A stretch of DNA of 34,794 nt from Saccoglossus kowalevskii (GCF_000003605.2 NW_003123903.1:172915-207708), one strand, 5' to 3'; positions 23,090-32,909 are shown, counted from the first letter of the stretch. The notes: generated by a model not told the origin, from the letters alone. Made by a program: numbers and translations.

Positions 23090-23273
23090 NNNNNNNNNNN
23101 NNNNNNNNNNNNNNNNNNNNNNNNNNNNNNNNNNNNNNNNNNNNNNNNNNNNNNNNNNNNNNNNNNNNNNNNNNNNNNNNNNNNNNNNNNNNNNNNNNNN
23201 NNNNNNNNNNNNNNNNNNNNNNNNNNNNNNNNNNNNNNNNNNNNNNNNNNNNNNNNNNNNNNNNNNNNNNNNN
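23090..23273. other. assembly gap, 184 N
   Basis: An unbroken run of N. The sequence on the left is AT-rich and on the right is poly(T)-rich, followed by a GC-richer 350-bp stretch. The true length may differ from the number of N given. Confidence 0.99.
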
Positions 23274-23340
23274 AAATTATTTTTTTAAGTGAAAAAATGC
23301 GTTTTAAATTCAGTCTACGGCAATTTTATTTTTGTGTATT

Positions 23341-23720
23341 TTAAAACGAGGCTCCTCATTAGCTGCTCATTTGCATACAGAAATTCCCCTTGTGACGTCA
23401 GAAGGGGAAGTTGCTGAGTAGCTTGCATTGCCGATACGTGTAAATAAGGCAAATTTCTTGTGCTGTTTTCTCATCTTTGACTAAATTGCCATTTATGTAC
23501 TTCGGGGAAGAATGGACCATGATGAACACATAGTATCAAGTTTGTTGCATGGGGTTGAGTCAGATGCGAAATATGTCTGGTCTGCTGTACCTAGTAACCG
23601 TGGTTGTCACCGTCACCGTCGCACGTTTGTACACTGTCGCTGGACTCCGGCATTGGACAAAATCAAATTTGACGCCTGAATCGTCTTGTTATTTAGTAGG
23701 TTACTAGGCACGTCACTACA
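23341..23720. other. GC-richer non-coding segment with octamer and CRE palindrome
   Basis: Compared with its surroundings this segment is less AT-rich. It carries ATTTGCAT (octamer, 23369-23376), a palindrome TTCCCCTT / AAGGGGAA (23384-23391, 23402-23409) enclosing TGACGTCA (23393-23400), and a GTCACCGTCACCGTCG run near 23606-23621. No exon is recognised. It could be a regulatory element or a mobile-element end; a partly similar arrangement occurs near 26518-26600. Confidence 0.35.
23384..23409. promoter_or_regulatory. inverted repeat enclosing a perfect CRE
   Basis: Eight-base arms TTCCCCTT and AAGGGGAA flank a 10-base spacer that contains the full palindromic CRE TGACGTCA. The arms resemble NF-kB half-sites (GGGGAA). 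An octamer motif (ATTTGCAT) lies 7 bases upstream of the left arm. Confidence 0.4.
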
Positions 23721-24307
23721 CTGTTTTATTTCATCGATCGTCTGAGTAAAAAAACACATTCAAAATTAAAAGAAAAAGAAAACATATTTTGCCATTCTAA
23801 ACATTAAATTATAGTGATTAATAAAATAGAGAAATAATTTAAAAAAAAAAACGACAAAACACAGTTATTAAATAAATGACTGCCCCGTGGAAATAAATTT
23901 GTTGTAATGGGTGAACGCGTCGGGTCATGACGTGGACAAGTGCGTGAATGGCGGAGTTTAATTGGATAACAAAAATAATTGAGAGCAACTCACATACAGA
24001 CAAATTCAGATTTAGCGTGATTTTCATAATTATGACATCATATTAAAACAAGTCATTGAAAATGACACAGTCCCCGTTAAGTTCTCTTTGTGCTCGTCAT
24101 ATTAAAGCGGAGGAGTTGTCGCGAGCATGTCCTTGAAACTTGAGTTCCAAGTGGCATATACAACAGATTGTTTATTTATAAAGTACATGTATGTGCCAAA
24201 TTTGAATGAAAACTGACAGAGCATGTCCAAGATACTGCATAAAAAAACAAAAACAAGATGCCTGCCAGTCGACCATCTTTGATCCAATTGCAAAATAAAT
24301 CGTCATG

Positions 24308-24850
24308 GACATGTATCCTAACATGTATAATCTATGTACCAAGTTTGAATGACAACTGACAAAGCAAGTCCAAAATACAACATTTTCAAAAAACAAGATG
24401 GCTGCCAGTCGGCCATTTTGAATTGAATTGCTAAACCACTGCATGTGCATATGTCTCACATAAGGTACTAGACACATGCAAAGAATGAACGGAATCGGTC
24501 CACAGGATTCTGAAATATGACGTTGGATAGACTGACACACGGACAGACGGACACACAGACGGTCGGACAGACAAACTCAGGAACTCACGGACGGTCGGGG
24601 ACATGTATCCTAACATGTATGATCTATGTACTAAATTTGAATGAAAACTGACAAAGCATGTCCAAAATACGACATTTTCAAAAAACAAGATGGCTGCCAG
24701 TCGGCCATTTTGAATCGAATCACTAAACCACTGCATGTGCATATGTCCCACATAAAGTACTAGGCACATGCAAAGAATGAACAGAATCGGTCCAAGGGAT
24801 TCTGAGAAACGACTCCGGACGGACGCACAGACACACGGACGGACGGAGAT
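24308..24850. repeat. 292-bp tandem duplication inside the element
   Basis: GACATGTATCCTAACATGTA begins both 24308 and 24600. Each copy continues through CCAAAATACRACATTTTC, CAAGATGGCTGCCAGTCGG, ACCACTGCATGTGCATATGT and GCAAAGAATGAACRGAATCG, and ends in GACGGACG/GACAGACGG oligomers. Similarity is high, so this duplication is younger than the roughly 140-bp monomer structure. Confidence 0.8.
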
Positions 24851-24859
24851 CGAATTATA

Positions 24860-24894
24860 AGTCCCCGTTTTCGGACTTCGTCCGAACGGGGACT
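24860..24894. repeat. terminal hairpin of the element
   Basis: AGTCCCCGTT, TTCGGAC, TTC, GTCCGAA and CGGGGACT form a near-perfect stem of about 15-16 bp, with a two-base T bulge, closed by a three-base loop. This is one of the strongest hairpins seen in the window and is the right end of the element. Confidence 0.8.
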
Positions 24895-24910
24895 AATAAA
24901 GTAGTTAACC

Positions 24911-25372
24911 AGACAATAGTCTATTATCGAATTGGTATGCAAATTGTATGTAAAGTGTATGCAAATAAAGAAGTCGACAAGGGAATAGTCTAATGGAATG
25001 CAAATTAGGTAAGTCAACTATATGAAAATGAAACACAGTGATGTAGATAAAAGCCAGTACCTGTTTTACCAGGTGTGGGTCATCACAAATTTGTGCACAT
25101 CCTGAATAGGTTTACAATTCAATGAATCGCCTTGTTACCGGCCATTCTGTACACCTTTATTCAGAATATTTATCTATATCCCGGAAGCAAATAAATAGTG
25201 TTTTGTTATACAAAATGGGTATGTAAATTATATGCAAATTAAGTGGTTGTCCTGCAAAAAAAGTCTAGTATTATACAAATTCAGTATGTAAATTATATGC
25301 AAATGAAGTGGCTGTCCAGGGATATTCTATTGGTAAGCAAATTTGGTATGTAAATTGTATGCAAACGAGTAT
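24911..25372 (+). repeat. degenerate ~61-bp tandem repeat carrying octamer motifs
   Basis: Units run roughly TAGTCTATT, TATGCAAATT, GTATGTAAATT, TATGCAAATGAAG, TGGCTGTCCAGGG. About five are seen, in two blocks (24911-25015 and 25208-25372) separated by about 190 bp of other sequence. Perfect ATGCAAAT octamers lie at 24937-24944, 24959-24966, 24998-25005, 25232-25239 and 25297-25304, with AAGCAAAT at 25335-25342 and ATGCAAAC at 25359-25366 as variants. POU-domain factors bind this motif. The array could be a regulatory cluster or a decayed minisatellite. Confidence 0.65.
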
Positions 25373-25509
25373 CTTTCTCGTATTTTAATTCTTGTAAAAC
25401 TTGTAAAAATAGTTCATCATTTTTTTTGAAATCTTAACAAAAGTAACTTATATATTTATATAAACAGATACAGCCCTACTTGTTTAGTTATGGTTGACAT
25501 CAATAGATG

Positions 25510-25885
25510 TCTTATCATAATATGAGGTTATTACGAGGATAAGTATGCACGAAGACAGTACAGCGGGAGTATCGACCGGCGCACAGCCGAGGTTGTTGCG
25601 ACCACGTACTGTCTGAATGCATACTTTGCAGTACCCTCGTAATAACCTTATTATTATGCATCTTTTCCTCCCAGGAATACATCAAGGGAATGCCGAAATC
25701 CAAAACGCTTGGAATAAATTTAGCGGGTCCATGGCAGCCATGTTTGTTTTTTTATTATTAAATAAAGCTAAATAGTTGCACGTTTTGGAATACGTGTATC
25801 GAGGAAAACCACGAAATTTTGCGCAGTGATTATTTTCATTTCAATCTTTTCACATGAATTTTGTGACAGATATTTAATAATATTA
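25510..25885 (-). repeat. dispersed foldback-type element, copy 2
   Basis: Inverse orientation of copy 1 (13490-13870). On the minus strand it reads ATATCTGTCAC, a diverged middle, AATAATAAAAAAACAAACATGG, GGATTTCGGCATTCCC, GGGAGGAAAAGATG, GGTTATTACGAGG, AAAGTATGCATTCAG, and then the second inverted arm. The arms (25526-25561 and 25606-25647) are far better preserved than in copy 1. A minus-strand frame of 62 codons (25515-25703) lies inside and parallels the frame in copy 1, but the substitution pattern argues against coding. Confidence 0.7.
25526..25647. repeat. inverted repeat with ~40-bp arms
   Basis: The left arm begins GGTTATTACGAGG, passes AAGTATGCA and ends GACAGTAC (25561). The right arm begins GTACTGTC (25606), passes TGCATACTT and ends CCTCGTAATAACC (25647). 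The loop of about 44 bases is GC-rich (CGACCGGCGCACAGCCGAGG). A short insertion in the right arm is the only large asymmetry. It would form a cruciform or long hairpin. Confidence 0.85.
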
Positions 25886-27758
25886 TTTATTCATAAGATT
25901 GTAGGGACAAACATAAAGTGAACACAAACGACCACTTGCTAGATTGGTATTCAGTGGCAGTCTCTCTCTGAGAATGCCTATAATGTACTCTCTTTGGGTG
26001 ATGACGACTGGGACTCATTATTTACAGCATTTTAGTTTAATCAACACAAATGTAACAAGCACTATTGTATAGACAGTATACCCTATAAAAGGTGACCTAC
26101 TACAGCATATCAACTTTAAATAAATAACCCTTGAAGGCAATGTAACCAGATTTTATTTTATAGAAATGATTTAATAATAAAATTTCATAGTAAAATTAGT
26201 TTACTGTTGTATTTTTAATAAAATTAAAACACATAATGTGTTTTTAAATTTTAACAAATTTACGAGATATGTCAATAAAAAATGAAATTCATCATTGCAG
26301 TAAAGGAGAGTAGTTCTCAATAATTCAGTGTCACGGCCTAAACCAATCAAAGAAGTGTTAAATGCAATTATAACAATGACCTTGAATCTGTTAAACACCT
26401 TGGTTACCATAACAATTTATAATTCAATCTTGTTGAACTTATTTTTGTAAATATCGCATGACATTTGTGTTTGCTTTATTGATGACTGTATATACAACTT
26501 ATATTATATTCTTTGGAGCCTCATTTTGAAAACAATATGCTAATTAGTTGATATGATGTCACACATGATTTGCATAATTATGTAAGTGATGAGAGGCACG
26601 CTTTGCCAGGAGCTCATCAGCTTCAGTGTGTGTACCAATATACATATACAAAGAAATTTCAAATTTACTGTTGATGTCGAGTGGAAGTCAAGGAGAAGTG
26701 GGTGTTGTCAATGTTCTGTATTCAAATTCAGAAAGTTTTAATACTACTATACCAGACATAATGTTGTATTGTTAGAACTTGGGTAACTTGGCCAAAAAAG
26801 TTTTAAAGTTACGGCGTTTATGTGAACATATCAATTAAACACCGACTAAACAATGGTCATTTCCCTCTAATATCACTACTATTGTTTTGACACTTATAGC
26901 AGCTATGCTTGGTAATACTTGGCTATACTCTCACTTTTTACATGTAAAAAAGCAAACATTGAAGGAAAACTGACAAAAATAAATTGCAGAATTTTGTAAC
27001 AAGAGACAAATTATTGTGAATCGGTGAAAATCATGAAAATTATGAAGACGTGAAAATTTCACTAATGTGTAACAGAGTAACAGCAACTTTCACAAAATTG
27101 TATGTGCACAAATGCCATTAAATCATATAATGACGAACATAACCAGCAGCAATAAGTAAACAGTTTATATTTATTGAGGTTATTGATGACTCACCATAAA
27201 TTTCACAAAGGCCTCAATTCATCAAATAAAGATAATTGATGACGTTGATTATTTAACGTCCACGGTTGAGTATTTGTGACAATTTCTACCATACCCAGAT
27301 AAGGAATTTCATCAATTAATAACAAATATAATAATATATACCCATGACTTAAAGTATAATGTTAGTCATTTACATATAGTATATATTTTCTTATTGCTGT
27401 TATCAGCATGGATTTACCTCAACTATAGGTTACACACTACAATTTGAAATTGTACATGTACTACATCTATCAACACAATATTCTCACAGGTTTCCATGGC
27501 TACTGGTACATTTGATACAGTTTATTAAACGTGAAATAACCAATATAACCACTGACTGTCTCAATTCGATACTGTGAAATAAACGTTATATTCTGTATAT
27601 GATTTACACAGCTTTAAAAAAACAAACTCTTATACGCAGCAAGTATCCTCAGCTGAGTCAATATTGTCAACGTTACCCAGGTTGTTTCAGTTCAATATAC
27701 ACAACTGAGACATTTCTGTTTACTATTGGATTTTGAGACATGAAGGAATTTCCCAGCG
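25886..27758. other. AT-rich non-coding DNA
   Basis: No gene is supported. Sites noted are a GGAGCCTCATTTT, TGATGTCAC and ATTTGCATAA arrangement at 26516-26580 that partly resembles 23341-23410 in reverse complement, and a GACGTT / AACGTC inverted pair at about 27243-27262. Confidence 0.5.
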
Positions 27759-28051
27759 TTTTAGCGCTGATGTCGACTTGGTAGACATAGCACGGCTGTT
27801 CATATTACTGATTGTCTGTCGTCATCAATTTTACATTTTCGACTTCTTCTTGAAAACTGCTAGCCCAATTGCTTCAATATTTTATACCGAGACACCTTAA
27901 GTGGACCTTAGTCAGATTTGTTCATTTTCTGATGATAAATTTAATGTTTTTAAATTTTAGTGTATATTTTCGTCATTTTTGGTAAAAAATGCCATTTTCA
28001 ATTGTCTATTAAACTATACAGCAGAGCTATATCAGCCAACAGGCTGCTTTT
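27759..28051 (-). repeat. hairpin-tailed dispersed repeat, copy 4 (inverted, degenerate)
   Basis: Read on the minus strand the order is CAGCCTGTTGGCTGATATAG, CTCTGCTGTATAG, an AAAATGGCATTTTTTACC segment, AAAATGAACAAATCTGAC, AAGAAGTCGAAAATGT, GACAGACAATCAGTAATATG, and a decayed hairpin (AGCCGTGCTATG...CATCAGCGCTAAAA). This matches copies 1 and 2 along their length but lacks part of the internal duplication, so the copy is about 80 bp shorter. Confidence 0.65.
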
Positions 28052-29085
28052 CTAAATTTTGAGTGCAACAATTCTTGCCTCTTTACTTTTAAAACATTTG
28101 TTTGATTGTCAACATTTTAAACTTCAAACGTCAAAGATAAATTTTGTCACCTTTCAAAAAATAATTTTCACATAATTTTGATCAAGATCTATAGTCAAGG
28201 AGAAATTATTTCCATTTGGTCTAAAATTAACAAAGAAATCCTAGAAAAATACATTAAAATGTGCAAAATGTAACACCTAAATTTGGACAAGAAAAAAATA
28301 TGGTTTTCAAAGGATGAAAAGGTTCGAGACAAATATAAAAGTGATTAGCCACTTATACACATGCTGTCGACATTCTAAAATTGTCACAATATTTATTTGA
28401 AATTGTTTCATCTTTTATCTCTAGACATATGTGTGAGTAGAACACTAGAATCCTGCCATGTGTTCTTTATTTGATCAATGTTCACCCAGTTACATTCCCA
28501 CAAAATCAATAGAACACAAACATCCATCATAGTAGCATGTTTATCTACTGCCAAGCGACAGACTCTAAGTAGAGTTGTGCAATTAATCTATTATCAAGTA
28601 GAAAATCCGGAAGAGTAATTGTAAACTATTTTCAATTCAGCTTTTACACTGTTTATGACTATATACAAAAACCAACAGACAAGGTATGAAAAACAAGGTG
28701 TTGAAAGGTTTCCTGGATGAAATAGAATACCAATGTAATCACCCCATTGCCATATTAGGTAATACAACACCATGTAGGTTATTCTGTAAAAAGCTGAGTA
28801 TATACTACACTAGTTAGTTAATAGATGGCTTGGAGGAGCATTACATGTTATCCCAACAAGGAAATTAAAAAATGTCATGGTATACATACAGATTCAGTCA
28901 TGTGACTGCCCATAATTATAATATATATTGTAATCAAGCAATGCAGAACATAATATTAATTTAAATAATTTTAATTTTTTTTCACAGTTTTACTAAATTT
29001 ATTTTTGTATCAATTAGTATAATATAAAAATTAATTATTATTGGTAAAAATTGGTAATGTAACCTGCTATAACTTCACTGAGAGA
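28052..29085. other. AT-rich non-coding DNA
   Basis: No exon or RNA gene is recognised. TTTGGTCTAAAATTAACAAA near 28217 matches sequence just upstream of repeat copy 1, so some of this stretch may be flanking repeat. The remainder is A/T-rich with frequent stops. Confidence 0.5.
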
Positions 29086-29203
29086 TAAATAGTTGCACGT
29101 TTTGGAATGCGTGTATAGAGGAAAACCATGGAATTTTGCACAGTGATTATTTTCATTTCAATTTTGAAGACTGTTAAGTCAGTGATTTTCACATGAATTT
29201 TGT
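29086..29203 (-). repeat. fragment of the foldback-type family
   Basis: TAAATAGTTGCACGTTTTGG, GAGGAAAACCA, AATTTTGC, CAGTGATTATTTTCATTTCA and CACATGAATTTTGT match 25769-25864 in the same orientation and order. About 25 bases are present here and absent there. Only this sub-segment of the family is found at this site. Confidence 0.8.
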
Positions 29204-29668
29204 AATGACAAAAGTTCTGAAATTGCAAAAATTTATCATCACAAAAAATAATCAGTTTTTAATAAAGTGTACAAATGTAGCACTATTGCCAACAATTATA
29301 TGAATCTGAGGTCACTGTCCAGAAATCCACTAAGAGTTTGATACTTCAGTCTGACATCAATGTGTTTTGTATACTGTATTTATTTGATTTTGTATAAACA
29401 AGATACTTGTATTATTCCCGTTTCATCCTTTAATAGTTAAAAACAGTTTTTTCATGTTTTTTGTCAGAGTTTTAGATATTAAATGGCAGTTGTCATCGCG
29501 TCTCAGATGAGTGAGATACGGGTCTCATATGAACAAAGATTGCAACTTTGACTGTTGCGCAGACCAAAAGTACAAACTGAGACATTACAAAGCTTATGTA
29601 TTTTTGTCTGTGATTGGAAGGTATCAAAAGAAACACCAGCAGGTCAAAACACGTACCCATGATTTCAT
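29204..29668. other. AT-rich non-coding DNA
   Basis: No supported gene. Overlapping frames on both strands at 29493-29771 have no known domain, and the plus-strand one runs into the duplicated 103-bp segment. Confidence 0.45.
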
Positions 29669-29771
29669 TAGAAGAACGCACTGTATTGTGGGAAAATCAA
29701 TGTTTTATCAACACAAATGTCTCACATTTAAAACACACAAAAATAAATTTCATGACAAAACAAAATATTAA
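29669..29771 (+). repeat. 103-bp exact direct duplication, copy 1
   Basis: Every base of 29669-29771 recurs at 30161-30263, an offset of 492 bp. The segment starts TAGAAGAACGCACTG and ends CAAAACAAAATATTAA. Perfect identity in AT-rich non-coding DNA implies a recent event or an assembly artefact. Confidence 0.95.
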
Positions 29772-30140
29772 AATTAAATAAAAAATTATAACTATAATTT
29801 TTTGTTTCATAAACCTGATATTTCATGTTCCTACATATACACACATGTGATTTCAAAATGATATTGTTCAGTTATTATGCTATGTAGGCTTCAATCCACT
29901 TTGAGATATATATCTTGACTACACATCACCATATGTTGTTTAATAAATAGACAAAGTGCAAATCCATACTCACAGTTTGAGACACTGTATGGTGAGTGGG
30001 AGGTAACACAGTATTGGCATAGTGCCAAACTCCCACTTATTATCAGACTGTCTACTTTTTACACCACAGATACAAATTTTTAAAATTTTCTGATTATTAG
30101 TGTTAATTTAAACTGAGATTCAAATTAAAATCGTGATAAC
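29772..30140. other. AT-rich spacer between the two 103-bp copies
   Basis: About 370 bp with no coding or repeat content recognised. It is followed by a (TA)n tract leading directly into the second copy. Confidence 0.5.
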
Positions 30141-30161
30141 TATATATATATATATATATAT
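30141..30161. repeat. (TA)n microsatellite, left of duplicated segment
   Basis: About ten TA units run directly into the second 103-bp copy. A matching tract follows the copy at about 30263-30282. Confidence 0.95.
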
Positions 30162-30263
30162 AGAAGAACGCACTGTATTGTGGGAAAATCAATGTTTTAT
30201 CAACACAAATGTCTCACATTTAAAACACACAAAAATAAATTTCATGACAAAACAAAATATTAA
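30161..30263 (+). repeat. 103-bp exact direct duplication, copy 2, embedded in (TA)n
   Basis: Identical to 29669-29771 and flanked on both sides by TA repeats. The layout suggests a segment inserted within, or captured by, a TA microsatellite, for instance by template switching or by break repair using the unstable TA tract. Confidence 0.95.
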
Positions 30264-30282
30264 TATATATATATATATATAT
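30263..30282. repeat. (TA)n microsatellite, right of duplicated segment
   Basis: A TA tract of similar length to the one at 30141-30161. Together they look like a single microsatellite split by the 103-bp segment. Confidence 0.9.
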
Positions 30283-31160
30283 TTTTAAATTGAGAGGGCT
30301 ATGAACTGTATTTTCACTATTTTTTTCATATTTTAAAATTTTAATGCAATACTTAGCCAAAATGATCTTTTTGGTAAAATAAAGTACAAAATGGATCAAA
30401 ATGTTAGGATGTTTATGCAAATGTCACCTAGACATTCACTGATGGAAATAATTTTTGTCCAAAAATTTTTATAGTTATTGTTATTATCATAAATATATTG
30501 TAAAAAAAATGACATCATGGCAACACAAAAAATTTGGTAAAACACACAGAGAATTCCCCCCTTTATAAGCAAATCATATTTCACTGTAACAGAAATAAAT
30601 AACACAAATGTTTAGCATAATTATCAACCCAAGATGCAACACTGATCATCATCTCGACACCGACAAAGACAAATTCAAATCAAATCTTGCCACCAGACAA
30701 GCACACCTACACTAGCAGAAACATACAAGTTTGATGGTAATCATTTTATATTCACTTATGCAATAAATGACGAAATCTGTAGATTTATTATCAATAAAAG
30801 CTGACATAACATACATCATTTATTTTTCCTTGAATTGCCATAAAATCCATAAAAAAAAATGTAATTGTACTTTAGTTGATTTCTCTGCAAGTGAAATCAG
30901 TAACGACATAATCAAGTACTGAAATAAATAAAAAGTTTATAGTTTCCACATATTAATGATTCAATTGAATGCAACACAGTATAAATCTTGGTATTAAATA
31001 AACGTATGTCATTAACTTTTAAATATCTAATAACTACACACTTTAGATCAAACTGCACCCAATATATGGTGCTGCAGTCAAAACTAGCTTTTGTGAAAGC
31101 TCTTGTCATCATGCAGCTGGTGCAGCTGATTTTTTCTATAAAACAATGTATATATTGATT
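30283..31160. other. AT-rich non-coding DNA
   Basis: No gene is supported. Minus-strand frames of 66-96 codons (30220-31202) show no domain; the longest overlaps the start of the minisatellite. Confidence 0.5.
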
Positions 31161-32909
31161 GTCATACTGTACCATACTGTCACACTGTTCCCATACTTCC
31201 ACACTGGTTCCATACAGTCACACTGGTTCCATACAGTCACACTGGTTCCATACAGTCACACTGGTCCCATACCGTCATACTGTCCCATAATATCACACTG
31301 TTCCCATACCGTCACACTGGCCCCATACCGTCACACTGTCCCATATTGTCACACTGGACCCATACAGTCACACTCGTCCCATACTTTCACACTCGTCCCA
31401 TACCGTCACACTGGTCCCATACCGTCACACTGGTCCCATACCATCACACTGGTCCCATACTGTCATACTGTCCCATATTGTCACACTGGACCCATACAGT
31501 CACACTGGTTCCATACTGTCACACTCGTCCCATACTTTCAGACTAGTCCCATACCGTCACATTGGTCCAATACATCACACTGGTCCCATACCATCACTCT
31601 GGTCCCATACTGTCCCATACAGTCACACTGGTCCCATACTGTCACACTAGTCCCATACCATCACACTTGTCCCATATTGTCACACTGATCTCATACAGTG
31701 ACACTGGTCCCATACAGTCACACTGGTCCCATACAGTCACACTGGTCCCATACAGTCACACTGGCCCCATACAGTCACACTGGCCCCATACAGTCACACT
31801 GGTCCCACACAGTCACACTGGTTCCACACAGTCACAGTGACCCCATACAGTCACACTGGTCCCATACTTTCACACTGGTCCCATACAGTCACACTAGTCC
31901 CATACCATCACACTGGTCCCATAGTTTCACAGTGGTCCCATATCGCCACACAGGACCCATACCGTCATACTGTCCCATACTGTCACACTGGTCCCATACT
32001 GTCACACCAGTCCCATACTGTCACACTGGTCCCATACTGTCATACTGTCCCATACTGTCACACTGGACCCATATTGTCACACTGGTCCCATATTGTCACT
32101 GGTCCAATACCGTCATACTGTTCCATACAGTCACACTGGTCCCATACAGTCACACTGGTCCCATACTTTCAGTGGTTCCATATCGCCACACAGGACCCAT
32201 ATGGTCATACTGGACCCATACCGTCATACTGTCCCATACTGTCACACTGGTCCCATACTGTCACACTGGTCCCATACTGTCATACTGGTCCCATACCATC
32301 ACACTGGTCCCATACTGTCACACTGGACCCATACAGTCACACTAGTCCCATAGTTTCACACTAGTCCCATACTGTCACACTGGTCCCATACTGTCACACT
32401 GGTCCCATATCGTCATACTGGTCGCATACCGTCATACTGTCCCATATTGTCACACTGGACCCATATTGTCACACTGGTCCCATACAGTCACACTGGACCC
32501 ATATTGTCACACTGGTCCAATACCGTCATACTGTCCCATACAGTCACACTGGTCCCATACAGTCACACTGGTCCCATACAGTCACAGTGGTCCCATATCG
32601 CCACACAGGACCCATATGGTCATACTGGACCCATACTGTCACACCGGTCCCATACTGTCACACTGGTCCCATATTGTCACACTGGTCCAATACCGTCATA
32701 CTGTCCCATACAGTCACACTGGTTCCATACCGTCACACTGTCCTACACTGTCATACTGGACCCATACTGTCACACTGGTCCCATACCGTCACACTGTCCT
32801 ATACTCTCATACTGGACCCATACTGTCACACTGGTCCCATACCATCACACTGGTCCCATACCATCACACTGGTCCCATACCGTCACACTGGTCTCATACT
32901 GTCACACTG
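31161..32909 (+). repeat. 19-bp minisatellite array, ~92 copies (1.75 kb)
   Basis: The consensus unit is CCCATACWGTCACACTGGT (19 bp). The most variable part is the three bases after CCCATA (CAG, CTG, CCG, CCA, CTT); GGT/GGA/TGT ends and some 18-bp units (GTCATACTGT type) also occur. Each unit has an internal imperfect palindrome, CAGT-CAC-ACTG. Because 19 is not a multiple of three and the consensus lacks plus-strand stops, all three forward frames stay open, giving 19-residue peptide repeats rich in His, Ser, Thr and Pro. The reverse strand contains TGA in each unit. No splice or start context was seen, so it is annotated as satellite DNA and not a gene. Confidence 0.97.
32101..32909 (+). 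repeat. higher-order block duplication within the minisatellite
   Basis: Variant units occur in the same order in two blocks. GGTCCAATACCGTCATACTG is at 32101 and 32514. AGTGGTYCCATATCGCCACA followed by CAGGACCCATATGGTCATAC is at 32171 and 32586. The offset is 413-415 bp. A third, earlier relative of the second variant is at 31931. A further GGTCCAATACCG occurs at 32684. This supports expansion by unequal exchange of multi-unit blocks. Confidence 0.8.

Larger units (their letters stand above)
24069..24894. mobile_element. non-autonomous DNA element with 10-bp terminal inverted repeats and internal tandem units
   Basis: AGTCCCCGTT at 24069-24078 is the exact inverse of AACGGGGACT at 24885-24894. 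Inside are core motifs CAAGATGSCTGCCAGTCG at 24254, 24394 and 24686, and a larger unit of about 292 bp repeated twice (24308-24599 and 24600-24850). The second ends in GACGGACGCACAG-type oligomers and a hairpin at 24860-24894. Reading frames of 112-122 codons on the minus strand repeat the same peptide because of the duplication and are not genes. No transposase and no clear target-site duplication were seen. Locus 1 (21670-22265) is the same family. Confidence 0.65.

Noticed and set aside
24172-24769. Minus-strand frames of 112-122 codons sharing peptide blocks
   Set aside because: They are the same repeat monomers read in reverse; the shared peptides reflect the 292-bp duplication.
24911-25372. 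CRISPR-like array (repeated units with unlike spacers)
   Set aside because: Units are degenerate and irregularly spaced, spacers are not distinct, and the context is eukaryotic repeat DNA.
28310-28335. GGTTCGAGAC resembling a tRNA B-box
   Set aside because: No matching A-box, acceptor stem or anticodon arm could be laid out around it.
31161-32909. Telomeric or centromeric satellite
   Set aside because: The 19-bp unit is not a telomere motif, and one 1.75-kb array with non-satellite flanks does not indicate a centromere.
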